Shown here: in pieces, positions 1 to 8,488 of the stretch | Position numbering within the stretch: position 1 is the first letter of the stretch | Layout: each line of letters starts with the position of its first letter | From: Spirochaetaceae bacterium | Lineage (GTDB): Bacteria; Spirochaetota; Spirochaetia; Treponematales; Breznakiellaceae | NCBI GenBank assembly: GCA_031282145.1 | Contig: JAITEG010000106.1 | Coordinates: forward strand, 1-42,696 | Direction: 5' to 3' | Length of the DNA stretch: 42,696 nucleotides | Position numbers and translations under genes: made by a program | The notes under the pieces: model-generated | The model's database searches: none | What the model was told of the DNA's origin: nothing | What the model saw: the letters and a program-made list of their open reading frames with translations, nothing else

Positions 1-3000
1 TCGCCATTTATCCGATTACCCCCTCCAGTCCTATGGGGGAACTCTCCGACGAGTTTTCCGCCCAAGGCCGGAAAAACCTGTGGGGAACCATTCCCCAGGT
101 TGTTGAAATGCAGTCTGAAGCGGGCGCCGCCGGCGCGGTCCACGGGGCCTTGACCACCGGGGCCCTCTCCACAACCTTTACCGCCTCCCAGGGGCTCCTC
201 CTGATGATTCCCAATATGTACAAAATCGCCGGGGAACTTACTTCTACGGTCTTCCATATAGCCGCCCGGGCCCTGGCCACGAGTTCCCTCTCCATCTTCG
301 GCGACCACCAGGACGTGATGGCCTGCCGGCAGACCGGCTGGGCCCTCCTCGCGAGCAATAGCGTCCAGGAAGTGATGGACCTCGCCCTGATTGCCCACGC
401 GGCGACCCTGCGCTCCCGGGTGCCCTTCCTCCATTTCTTTGACGGTTTCAGGACGAGCCACGAGCAGCAGAAGATCGAGGAAGTGCCCTACGAGGTGATG
501 CGCTCCCTCATCGACGACGACCTCGTCCGCGCCCACCGCCTCCGGGGGCTCACCCCGGAAAAGCCCTTCATCCGGGGCACCGCCCAGAACCCCGACACCT
601 ATTTCCAGGGCCGGGAGGGGGTGAATAAGTTCTACGACGCGGTTCCCGCCATCGTTCAGGGGGAGATGGACAAATACGCCAAGCTCTCGGGCCGGGCCTA
701 CCACCTCTTCGATTACTTCGGCTCGCCCGACGCGGAAAAGGTGATCATCATCATGGGCTCCGGCGCCGAGACCTGCGAAGAGACCGTGGAATACCTCGCG
801 GCCAAGGGGGAGAAGGTCGGGGTCCTCAAGGTCCGGCTCTTCCGGCCCTTTGACGCCGCGGCCTTTGTCAAAGCCCTCCCCGCTTCGGTGAAGGCCATCG
901 CGGTCCTCGACCGGACCAAGGAACCGGGTTCCCTCGGGGAACCCCTCTATGAAGACGTCAGGACCGCCATCGGCGAGACCATGGCCGCGGGGGCGGGCCC
1001 CTTCAAGGCCTATCCCCTGGTCCTCGGGGGCCGCTACGGCCTCGGTTCCAAGGAATTCACCCCGGGCATGGTCAAGGCGGTGTTCGACAACCTCTCGGGG
1101 AAGAAGCAGGCCGGCTTCGCGGTGGGCATCAAGGACGACGTCCAGGGAAAGAGCCTGGACTACGACGAGCATTTCGTGATCCCTGAGGAGGGGATAAACG
1201 AGGCGATGTTCTACGGCCTCGGTTCCGACGGCACCGTGGGGGCCAACAAGAACTCCATCAAGATCATCGGCGACACGAAGCCGGAGCTCTTTGCCCAGGC
1301 CTATTTCTCCTACGACTCCAAGAAGTCCGGGGGCTTCACCATCAGCCACCTCAGGTTCGGGAAGAAGCCTATCCGCCGGCCCTATCTCATCACCAAGGCG
1401 GACTTTCTGGCCTGCCACAAGTTCTCCTACATGGAGACCCTGGATATGCTGGCCAACGTCAAAGAGGGGGGCACCTTCCTTCTCAACAGCCCCTACGGCG
1501 CCGCGGAGGTGTGGAACGAGATTCCCGTTGAGGCGCAGAAGCGGATTATCGACAAGAAGCTCAAGTTCTTCGTGATCAACGCCGCGGAGATCGCCCGCAA
1601 GACCGGCATGGGGAACCGGATCAACACGGTGATGCAAGCGGCCTACTTCAAGATTTCCGGGGTATTGCCCGACGACCAGGCCGTGGCGGAGATGAAGCAC
1701 TTTATCGAGAAATCCTACGGCAAGAAGGGGGCCGACGTGGTGCAGAAGAACTTCGCCACCGTGGACGCCTCCCTTTCCGCGGTGGAGGAAGTGAAATACC
1801 CCGCCGCCGCGGAGAGTAAGCTCAGGATGAAGAAGCCCTTCGCCACCGCGGCGGACCCCTGGGTCCGGGAAACCCTGGGGGCGGTGTCAATCCAGGAAGG
1901 GGACAAACTCCCGGTGAGCAAAATCCCCGAGGACGGGACCTTCCCCACCGCCACCACCCAGTACGAAAAGCGGGCGGTGGCCGAGCGGGTGCCCTCGTGG
2001 AACCCCGAGGCGTGTATCCAGTGCGGGAACTGCGCGGCGGTGTGTTCCCACGCCTGTATCCGCATGAAGAACCTCACCGACGCCGAAGCCGCGGCGGCTC
2101 CCACGGGCTTTAAGACCACGGCGATTAAGCCGAAGCCGGTGGAGGGGAAGAAGACCTGCCTCGTCATCTCCGCCGAGGACTGTATGGAGTGCGGGGTGTG
2201 CCTCAATATCTGCCCCATGAGTAAGGACCCCGCCAAACCCCGGGCCCTTTCCTGGAAGTCCTACGCCGACGACCCGGCCTATCACGCCGAACAGGCCGCG
2301 GCCTGGGATTATTTTCTCAAGCTGCCCGAGGTTCCCTCGGAGGAGCTTAACCTTGCTTCCGTCAAGGGCCTCGCCTATAAGCGGCCCCTTTTTGAGTTCT
2401 CCGGCGCCTGCGGCGGCTGCGGGGAAACCCCCTACGTGAAGATCCTCTCCCAGCTCTTTGGGGACCGGGCGGTAATCGCCAACGCCACGGGGTGTTCCTC
2501 GATTTACGGCGGGAACCTCCCCACCACCCCCTACGCCCAGCGGGCCGACGGCCGGGGACCGGTCTGGTCCAACAGCCTCTTTGAGGACGCCGCCGAATTC
2601 GGCATGGGGATGCGGCTCACGAGCGACAAGCTGGCCGAACACGCCCGGGAAGTGGCCCGTGAGGCCAAGGCCGCCGGCATCCAGCCGGCCCTTATCGACA
2701 AGCTCCTGGCCAATACCCAGGCCGATGACGCGGCCATTGAGGAACAGCGGAAGCTGGTGGATGAGCTGAAAAAGGCCCTGGCAAAAGAAACCAAACCCCT
2801 GGCCAAAAACCTCCTCTCCCTCTCGGACCACTTTATCAAGCGTTCCGTGTGGATCCTGGGGGGGGACGGCTGGGGTTATGACATCGGTTACGGCGGCCTC
2901 GACCACGTGCTGGCCGCCGGCCGGAACGTAAACGTCCTCTGCCTGGATACGGAGGTCTACTCCAACACCGGTGGCCAAATGTCCAAGGCGACCCCTGTAG

Positions 3001-3488
3001 GGGCCATTGCCAAGTTCGCCGCGGGGGGCAAGGACATCACCAAAAAGGACCTGGGGGCCATGGCCATGAGTTACGGCTATGTGTATGTGGCCAAGGTTTC
3101 CATGGGGGCCAATATGAACCAGGTGATCAAGGCCTTCCGGGAGGCGGAGAGCTACGACGGTCCTTCGATCATCATCGCCTATTCCCACTGCATCAACCAC
3201 GGCATCGACATGAGCCGCGGCCTGGAACAGCAGAAGGGGGCGGTTACCTCGGGGCTCTGGCCCCTGTACCGTTACGATCCCCGGCTCAAGGATCAGGGGA
3301 AAAACCCCTTCCAGCTTGATTCCAAAGAGGCGACCACCACCCTTGAGGACTTTATGTACAAAGAAGTACGGTTCAAGAGCCTCAAAGCCGCTTCCCCGGA
3401 ACGGGCCGAAGCCCTCCTCGTCAAAGCCAAGGCCCAAGTCGACCGGGTATGGAAGGAATACCGCTATTTAGCCGAACGGCCTTTCTAA
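1..3488 (+). CDS. nifJ: Pyruvate:ferredoxin (flavodoxin) oxidoreductase, 5'-truncated by window edge
   Basis: Catalyses CoA-dependent oxidative decarboxylation of pyruvate to acetyl-CoA with reduction of ferredoxin or flavodoxin, a central cytoplasmic step in anaerobes. The frame is open to the window edge (first full codon at base 3) and reads AIYPITPSSPMGE, the usual N-terminal motif of the family, so the ATG at 33 is internal and only a few tens of residues are missing. Counting from that Met, two 4Fe-4S clusters are visible (CIQCGNC near residue 661, CMECGVC near 716), then the third cluster and thiamine-diphosphate domain (GACGGCGETPY near 792, GDGWGYDIG near 944, followed by SNTGGQ). 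All domains are fused in one chain of about 1,170 residues, as in anaerobic bacteria. Codons are strongly G/C-ending compared with the downstream genes, consistent with high expression. A perfect hairpin follows the stop. Confidence 0.97.
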   Translation, partial: AIYPITPSSPMGELSDEFSAQGRKNLWGTIPQVVEMQSEAGAAGAVHGALTTGALSTTFTASQGLLLMIPNMYKIAGELTSTVFHIAARALATSSLSIFGDHQDVMACRQTGWALLASNSVQEVMDLALIAHAATLRSRVPFLHFFDGFRTSHEQQKIEEVPYEVMRSLIDDDLVRAHRLRGLTPEKPFIRGTAQNPDTYFQGREGVNKFYDAVPAIVQGEMDKYAKLSGRAYHLFDYFGSPDAEKVIIIMGSGAETCEETVEYLAAKGEKVGVLKVRLFRPFDAAAFVKALPASVKAIAVLDRTKEPGSLGEPLYEDVRTAIGETMAAGAGPFKAYPLVLGGRYGLGSKEFTPGMVKAVFDNLSGKKQAGFAVGIKDDVQGKSLDYDEHFVIPEEGINEAMFYGLGSDGTVGANKNSIKIIGDTKPELFAQAYFSYDSKKSGGFTISHLRFGKKPIRRPYLITKADFLACHKFSYMETLDMLANVKEGGTFLLNSPYGAAEVWNEIPVEAQKRIIDKKLKFFVINAAEIARKTGMGNRINTVMQAAYFKISGVLPDDQAVAEMKHFIEKSYGKKGADVVQKNFATVDASLSAVEEVKYPAAAESKLRMKKPFATAADPWVRETLGAVSIQEGDKLPVSKIPEDGTFPTATTQYEKRAVAERVPSWNPEACIQCGNCAAVCSHACIRMKNLTDAEAAAAPTGFKTTAIKPKPVEGKKTCLVISAEDCMECGVCLNICPMSKDPAKPRALSWKSYADDPAYHAEQAAAWDYFLKLPEVPSEELNLASVKGLAYKRPLFEFSGACGGCGETPYVKILSQLFGDRAVIANATGCSSIYGGNLPTTPYAQRADGRGPVWSNSLFEDAAEFGMGMRLTSDKLAEHAREVAREAKAAGIQPALIDKLLANTQADDAAIEEQRKLVDELKKALAKETKPLAKNLLSLSDHFIKRSVWILGGDGWGYDIGYGGLDHVLAAGRNVNVLCLDTEVYSNTGGQMSKATPVGAIAKFAAGGKDITKKDLGAMAMSYGYVYVAKVSMGANMNQVIKAFREAESYDGPSIIIAYSHCINHGIDMSRGLEQQKGAVTSGLWPLYRYDPRLKDQGKNPFQLDSKEATTTLEDFMYKEVRFKSLKAASPERAEALLVKAKAQVDRVWKEYRYLAERPF

Positions 3489-3498
3489 AAACAACGGG

Positions 3499-3529
3499 GC
3501 GGCCGCAAAGCCGCGATCTTTGCGGCCGC
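3499..3529 (+). terminator. Hairpin terminator after nifJ
   Basis: A perfect 12-bp stem (GCGGCCGCAAAG / CTTTGCGGCCGC) with a 7-base loop lies 11 bases after the nifJ stop and is followed by a short pyrimidine run (TTCTTCCC). The stem is very stable but the T tract is imperfect. It probably terminates or 3'-protects the nifJ transcript. Confidence 0.8.
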
Positions 3530-3602
3530 TTCTTCCCATACCTAATGGGCTTGTATGTTTGTAGCAGTCGATGAATGGGCTTATGTTTAAATTGGGGTAG
3601 TT

Positions 3603-5126
3603 ATGGCTGAGGATCTTTTAGACAAGGTATTTTCATTTATTTCCGGCGACAATGAAGCCGGCTCGGATAATAATAAAATTTTATTGCGGCAGATAGTACG
3701 GGAGATCAGCCAAAATAAATACGCGAAATTCTTCAAAGCAAAGTCCGAAGAATATGAACCGGCCATGGCTCAATTTTTTTATGATATCTATAAAACCATT
3801 TATCCGGCTCAGGCCTTTGCCCAGGATACGGAAAAATTGGCCCGGATTCGGCATATCACCATTGAAGCCTTTATGGACAAAACAACCAAAGAAGCGGTAC
3901 GGCGCCTCACCCCGGACGCTATCGAAGCCCGGTCCAAAACGACGCCTCCCCGGGAGCTCATCGCCCAGCTTAAAGAAGATCTGAACACCCTTTCCAGCGG
4001 CTTTGATGTGAACCGGATAAATTCGGCAAACCGGTGTTACAATCTTATGTTGACCTTTTTCCAGTTCGTGGAATTTGATTTTTTTATGTTATTGAGAAAA
4101 TTCGACCTCGACTTATCTCCGGGAGATTTCAGCGTCCCCCCAAAATTCACCGCCGTAAAAGCGGATTCCCTGATTCATGATTTGGAGAATTTTCAGATAA
4201 TATCCCAGGCCCTGGAGCCCTCGGCGGACTGGAAAAATGTTTTTACCATCTTTAAAGCCTGCCAGATGCCCGTCATTCCCCTGGAACAATGGAATATTCT
4301 GCTCCAAAATCTCAAGGAAGTAAAAAGCTCCGGCATCATCGATCTGACGGTTCAATACGCAACCAGAAATCCTATCTGGATAGTAAAACCCCAAATTCCC
4401 CGTGAACAGGCGATGGATTCCTGGCTTGAATCAAAACAAAACGAAATCCAGGGGTATATCGCCAAGATTGTTAATACCCAGCGGAACGCCCAAATAGAAG
4501 CCCTGGCAAAAAACATTTTTGGGACCGCCGATATTATCCGGCTGCGGTACTATACCGATAAAAACAGCGAAATTTACCGGAAAAAAAATCTGGAAACCTT
4601 TACCCACGCCGCGGGACTCAACTATTTGCTGGCCTTTATTACGGAGTATCTGGATAAGGAACTCCAGGAACTCTGCGATATCCTCCTTATCCGGGGACAA
4701 TGGACCAGCAATCCCGCCTCCCGGGAAATGTCCGACGGTTTTCACGGGGTAATGGAATTGCCCGAACAGATCCTGGCCTTGGACAATACCCTGTCGGAAA
4801 AGGGCGATAATGGAGCCCGGCTGCGGGGCGCCTTGCTCAGGGTTGACCGGGATAAAAGCCAGATCCGGTACATCAATAGTATTATCGGAAACATTAACGA
4901 AGAGGCCCAGGCGCTTATCACTTCCGCCGCCCAAAACCTGATCATCGTGGGAAAACACATAAAAAATCTGCTGGATGATTTTCAGAAGAGTCCCCATGAA
5001 CTTATCATGAACTGGAAGGAATTAGGTTACGTGTCCAGGACTCCCATCGGACAGCGGATCGCGGATGCGTATAAAAAAATCAACTTTTTTATTCAGCTGA
5101 TGCAATTTTTCTCCGCATCTTCCTGA
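3603..5126 (+). CDS. Conserved hypothetical protein, possibly DUF5312 family
   Basis: A 507-residue protein with no signal peptide and no membrane segment, so cytoplasmic. The sequence is rich in charged and aromatic residues and looks mostly helical (N-terminal MAEDLLDKVFSFISGD, then KYAKFFKAKSEEYEPAMAQFFYDIYKTIYP in pieces). No catalytic motif is evident. I associate this type of sequence with the spirochaete-specific family DUF5312, but this is recall of family style and was not checked by search. It stands alone between the nifJ hairpin and a glycosyltransferase gene. The ATG at 3603 is preceded by only a weak purine stretch (GGGGTAG). The function is unknown. Confidence 0.85.
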   Translation: MAEDLLDKVFSFISGDNEAGSDNNKILLRQIVREISQNKYAKFFKAKSEEYEPAMAQFFYDIYKTIYPAQAFAQDTEKLARIRHITIEAFMDKTTKEAVRRLTPDAIEARSKTTPPRELIAQLKEDLNTLSSGFDVNRINSANRCYNLMLTFFQFVEFDFFMLLRKFDLDLSPGDFSVPPKFTAVKADSLIHDLENFQIISQALEPSADWKNVFTIFKACQMPVIPLEQWNILLQNLKEVKSSGIIDLTVQYATRNPIWIVKPQIPREQAMDSWLESKQNEIQGYIAKIVNTQRNAQIEALAKNIFGTADIIRLRYYTDKNSEIYRKKNLETFTHAAGLNYLLAFITEYLDKELQELCDILLIRGQWTSNPASREMSDGFHGVMELPEQILALDNTLSEKGDNGARLRGALLRVDRDKSQIRYINSIIGNINEEAQALITSAAQNLIIVGKHIKNLLDDFQKSPHELIMNWKELGYVSRTPIGQRIADAYKKINFFIQLMQFFSASS

Positions 5127-5178
5127 AAACTGCCGCCGTGGTCTGGTTATAATCGGTCTTTTTTTTTATAATTAAGAA

Positions 5179-6456
5179 ATGTACTTAACAAAAACCACCC
5201 ATATACTTCGAATTGGTTTTATCTCCACCCGTTTTAAGGGTACCGACGGAGTATCTCTGGAAACCGTTAAATGGCGGCAGGTACTGGAAAAGATGGGCTG
5301 TGAATGTTTTTTCTTTTCAGGGCTTTCCGATTGGGATCCGGATAAATCCATGGTAGTGGACGAAGCTTTTTTTGGGCATCCGGCGATCCTGGAAATCCAG
5401 AATCGTTGTTTTGGGACCACCGTTCGGAGAGAATCCCTGACCGGGGATATCCAGGCAGTTCGTTTCCGATTAAAACAGGCCATCTATGATTTTGTGGATA
5501 CCTTTAAGCTGGACCTCCTCATCACCGAAAATGCCCTGACCATCCCCATGCATATTCCCCTGGGACTGGCTATCACTGAATATGTCGCCGAAACCGGAAT
5601 CCCCGTTATTGCCCATCACCATGATTTTTCCTGGGAACGGCAGCGGTTTTCCGTCAACTGTGTGGAAGATTATCTTTCCATGGCCTTTCCCCCCCGGCTG
5701 CATACGATAAACCATGTGGTGATCAATTCCGAGGCCCGGCAGCAGCTTTCTTTCCGCTGCGGGCTTTCGTCCATCATTATTCCCAATGTCTTTGACTTTG
5801 ACTCGTCCCCCCCTGAATTGGACGATTACGGCCGTACCCTGCGGCAGGATCTGGGGGTCGCCCCGGAGGAAACCCTGCTGTTACAGCCCACCCGGGTGGT
5901 GGCCCGGAAAGGAATAGAACACGCCATAGAGCTTGCCGGCCGCCTGAAGGATAAAAAGGCCAAACTCCTTATCAGCCATCAGGAACGGGACGAGGGGTCC
6001 GATTATTTTCAGCGAACCATGGACTATGCGGGCCTCCTCGGGGTGGATGTGATAGTACGGCCGGATATCATCGGCGCCGAGCGGGGGCTTACCGAATCGG
6101 GGGCGAAAAAATACAGCCTCTGGGATTGTTATTTAAACGCGGATTTTGTTACCTATCCTTCTACCTACGAGGGTTTCGGTAACGCCTTTCTGGAAGCGAT
6201 TTGGTTTAAAAAACCGATCCTCGTAAACCGCTATTCGATCTTTCAGGAAGACATAGAACCCCTGGATTTTGACGTGGTGGTTATGGAAAATTATGTAACC
6301 CCGGAGATCATTGAAACCGTCCGGACCATTATTGATAATCCCGGAGCGATAATGCTTATGGGGACAAAAAATTTTGAATTGGGCCGCCGGTTTTTCTCCT
6401 TCAGGCTTTTGGAACAGCGGCTTCACCAGGTGATGATGAATTTCGGGCAGCTATGA
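5179..6456 (+). CDS. Glycosyltransferase, GT4-like (GT-B fold)
   Basis: A 425-residue soluble glycosyltransferase. The N-terminal Rossmann half carries RIGFISTRFKGTDGVSLE, a glycine-containing acceptor-side loop. The C-terminal half has the donor-side features of GT4 retaining enzymes: PTRVVARKGIEHAIELAGRL and the E-x7-E type motif in YPSTYEGFGNAFLEAIW. The likely reaction is transfer of a sugar from a nucleotide-sugar donor; the acceptor cannot be read from sequence. The N-terminal GTDGVSLE pattern reminds me of glucosyl/mannosylglycerate-type synthases, but this is only an impression. The gene overlaps the next one by an ATGA junction, indicating translational coupling. No clear Shine-Dalgarno sequence precedes the ATG; two TATAAT-like boxes (5148-5153, 5167-5172) lie just upstream. 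Confidence 0.87.
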   Translation: MYLTKTTHILRIGFISTRFKGTDGVSLETVKWRQVLEKMGCECFFFSGLSDWDPDKSMVVDEAFFGHPAILEIQNRCFGTTVRRESLTGDIQAVRFRLKQAIYDFVDTFKLDLLITENALTIPMHIPLGLAITEYVAETGIPVIAHHHDFSWERQRFSVNCVEDYLSMAFPPRLHTINHVVINSEARQQLSFRCGLSSIIIPNVFDFDSSPPELDDYGRTLRQDLGVAPEETLLLQPTRVVARKGIEHAIELAGRLKDKKAKLLISHQERDEGSDYFQRTMDYAGLLGVDVIVRPDIIGAERGLTESGAKKYSLWDCYLNADFVTYPSTYEGFGNAFLEAIWFKKPILVNRYSIFQEDIEPLDFDVVVMENYVTPEIIETVRTIIDNPGAIMLMGTKNFELGRRFFSFRLLEQRLHQVMMNFGQL

Positions 6457-7724
6457 GACTTTGGAAAAAGCCGCCGGCCATGAAAAAAAGGGGGGGGTGT
6501 TTTACCCTGCTCCTTTCCCTGCTTTTTTGCGGGTGTTTTGAATCCAAAACCATCACCCTTTGGACGGATCGGCCCGAATTTGCCGTTTATGCGGAATACT
6601 TTAATTCCACCCAGAATGCGTACAAGGTGGAAACCCGGTACGTCGAATCCCTTTCCTCGGAACTTGCCGATTCTCCAGCCTCGCCGGATATTGCCGTCGG
6701 CAGTTGGCTGAAAAATACCTCCACCCGGATACTGTTCAGCCCCCTGGATGACCTCTTTAAAAAAGACAAGGGGGAGGTGAAAAACGCTTTTTATCCCCAC
6801 CTTTTGGCCCTGGGTAATATTGAAGGAAAACAATACCTCCTGCCGGTGTCATTCAACATTCCCGCCCTCGCATTTGCCCGGAATAACAGCTATCTGCTCC
6901 CCAATTCCTTTACGGTGAATTTAGATGAAATCAGGGAAGTGGGAAAAGCCTACAATACCGAAAACAACGGCGTCTATTCCCGGATGGGATTTTCCCCCTC
7001 CTGGAGTGACGACTTCCTTTTTATGACCGCAACCCTTTTTAACGCCTCTTTTCGGGAGGCGGCCCCCCTGGCTTGGGACCCGGAAGCCCTGGAACGGGCC
7101 ATGGTATACGTCCGGGACTGGATCGAGGATGCCAACCAAGGGTTCCGGGCGGAGGATGATTTTGTTTTTAAATATTTTTATGATCCCCCCTCAAACCTTG
7201 CCCTGTCGGGACGGATCCTCTTTACCTATATGAACAGCGCGGACCTGTTTACCCTGACGGAGGAAAAGCGGACCAACCTTGATTTCCGGTGGATCGCGGA
7301 AAAAAATATCATCCCCCTGTCGGAGGAAGCCGTTTATTTGGGGATCTGTAAAAGGGGCAAGGCTAAAAAAGCGGCGGAGGCTTTTACCCATTGGTTTTTT
7401 CAGGAGGATACCCAGCGCCACCTCCTGGAGGCGAGCCGGGACAAGTGGCTGACCGAAACCTTCTTTGGCATTGGAAACGGCTTTTCCGCGCTCAGGACCG
7501 TAACGGAATACATCTTCCCCCAATTTTACCCGAACCTCCTGGGACATATGCCCCCGGAAGATTTTCTTTCCCCTCCCAACATACTCCCCTGGAACTGGAC
7601 GGCCATTAAAGAACGGGTCATCCTCCCCTACCTTCAAGACCGGATCCGCAGTGACAACCGGAACACCATCCGTTCCCTGGAACGGCGCCTCGGCGAATGG
7701 GTCAGGCTCAACCGGGGTCTGTAA
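6453..7724 (+). CDS. Extracellular solute-binding lipoprotein
   Basis: A 423-residue protein resembling family 1 substrate-binding proteins of ABC sugar transporters. The N-terminus is a lipoprotein signal peptide: positive residues, a Leu/Phe-rich core and LLFCGCFES, a relaxed lipobox of the spirochaete kind. The mature part starts TITLWTDRPEFAVYAEYFN, typical of the first lobe of periplasmic binding proteins. The ATG at 6453 overlaps the stop of the glycosyltransferase gene (ATGA); an in-frame ATG at 6480 (MKKRGGCF) would give a more standard signal peptide and may be the true start. No permease or ATPase gene is adjacent, so it is either an orphan receptor or works with a transporter encoded elsewhere. 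The ligand is unknown; coupling to a glycosyltransferase hints at carbohydrate, which is inference. Confidence 0.85.
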   Translation: MRLWKKPPAMKKRGGCFTLLLSLLFCGCFESKTITLWTDRPEFAVYAEYFNSTQNAYKVETRYVESLSSELADSPASPDIAVGSWLKNTSTRILFSPLDDLFKKDKGEVKNAFYPHLLALGNIEGKQYLLPVSFNIPALAFARNNSYLLPNSFTVNLDEIREVGKAYNTENNGVYSRMGFSPSWSDDFLFMTATLFNASFREAAPLAWDPEALERAMVYVRDWIEDANQGFRAEDDFVFKYFYDPPSNLALSGRILFTYMNSADLFTLTEEKRTNLDFRWIAEKNIIPLSEEAVYLGICKRGKAKKAAEAFTHWFFQEDTQRHLLEASRDKWLTETFFGIGNGFSALRTVTEYIFPQFYPNLLGHMPPEDFLSPPNILPWNWTAIKERVILPYLQDRIRSDNRNTIRSLERRLGEWVRLNRGL

Positions 7725-7797
7725 ATCTCCGGCAATTTTCAGTTTAAGGATTCCAAAACAAAAAGACACCTATTTGGAAAAATCTCTGAAAATATCG

Positions 7798-7838
7798 CAA
7801 AAACTCCAAGAATCGGTTTCAAAACCGGTCGAGTTTTT
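7798..7838. terminator. Hairpin with flanking A and T runs
   Basis: An outer stem AAAACTC / GAGTTTT encloses an inner stem CGGTTT / AAACCG. The A run on the left and T run on the right would let it work as a terminator in either direction. It sits 75 bases after the solute-binding protein gene and is the most likely end of that two-gene transcript. Confidence 0.55.
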
Positions 7839-7913
7839 ATAATGGAGAATTAGGTAAAATCTTGGCTTATACTTTTTTTTCTTTCTCCGATATTGTAAAT
7901 AAGGACGTTGGAC

Positions 7914-7933
7914 CGGCCTTGTTTAAAAGGCCG
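7914..7933 (+). other. Leader hairpin upstream of the 128-residue ORF
   Basis: A perfect 7-bp stem (CGGCCTT / AAGGCCG) with a 6-base loop (GTTTAA) ends 20 bases before the GGAGG ribosome binding site of the next gene. It may be a leader structure or a residual terminator; no T tract follows. Confidence 0.45.
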
Positions 7934-7965
7934 TATCCGCCTTAGGAACTGCGGAGGATAAAAAG

Positions 7966-8352
7966 ATGGTTCGGGGTATTATGTCATCGGGAGTTCCCAC
8001 TATCGGATACGCCATCAGCGTATCCGGGGGAGGCAGAATGTCCCTTCCCGTATCCCCGGCTAGTTATATTTATTCCCACTTTAAGCATGTCTCCGGGACC
8101 CCCGCCCCCGAAGGGGTACACGGGGTGACTATAAACAAGTTGAAGCTTCTGGACGTCCTTATCGAACAACTGAACCAGATCAAGCAACGGCCGGAACCGG
8201 CGGCGGATTTTTCCCCGTCGGATGAACATATCGATGCCCTGATCGAACAATATGAAAACCAAATCCGACAGGCCCGGGCGGCAAGCAGTGTTATGCCCTA
8301 TGCCCCTACTCCCGCGGCTCCCACCGGGGCGGTTTTTAATCTGGTCGCATAA
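7966..8352 (+). CDS. Small conserved-looking hypothetical protein
   Basis: A 128-residue protein that I do not recognise. The N-terminal third is Gly/Ser/Pro-rich with no strong signal peptide; the middle (INKLKLLDVLIEQLNQIKQ) looks like an amphipathic helix; the C-terminus is Ala/Pro-rich. The ATG at 7966 has a good ribosome binding site (GGAGG at 7953-7957, 8-base spacing). Later in-frame ATGs at 7981 and 8038 are less well placed. It lies alone between the solute-binding protein and the foldase gene, with its own leader hairpin. Coding is supported by the ribosome binding site and by codon use like its neighbours. The function is unknown. Confidence 0.65.
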   Translation: MVRGIMSSGVPTIGYAISVSGGGRMSLPVSPASYIYSHFKHVSGTPAPEGVHGVTINKLKLLDVLIEQLNQIKQRPEPAADFSPSDEHIDALIEQYENQIRQARAASSVMPYAPTPAAPTGAVFNLVA

Positions 8353-8392
8353 ATCCCCAGGTTCGGATCTTCCCTCCCCGGTTAAACCGTCA

Positions 8393-8421
8393 TTGACCAT
8401 TTCTTCTTTAGATGCTATGCT
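8393..8421 (+). promoter_or_regulatory. Sigma-70-type promoter for the foldase gene
   Basis: TTGACC and TATGCT are separated by 17 bases, close to the sigma-70 consensus. It would drive the parvulin-like gene and probably the DUF115 gene behind it. A GC-rich hairpin lies in the predicted leader. Confidence 0.55.
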
Positions 8422-8432
8422 CTCATTCTACC

Positions 8433-8454
8433 GGCGCGGGAATTTCCCGCCGCC
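8433..8454 (+). other. GC-rich hairpin in the foldase leader
   Basis: A stem formed by GGCGCGGGA and TCCCGCCGCC (one bulge) lies between the predicted promoter and the start codon of the foldase gene. A T-rich tract (TTATTTTTTGG) begins only several bases later, so it could be an attenuator, but the spacing is not classic. Confidence 0.4.
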
Positions 8455-8488
8455 CTGACCTTATTTTTTGGAAGAGGTATAAAATTCT

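Noticed and set aside
1887-3437. 516-residue minus-strand ORF inside nifJ
   Set aside because: Antisense shadow of a strongly biased, GC-rich coding frame; its translation is Gly/His/Val-rich with no domain, and the plus strand is an unmistakable oxidoreductase.
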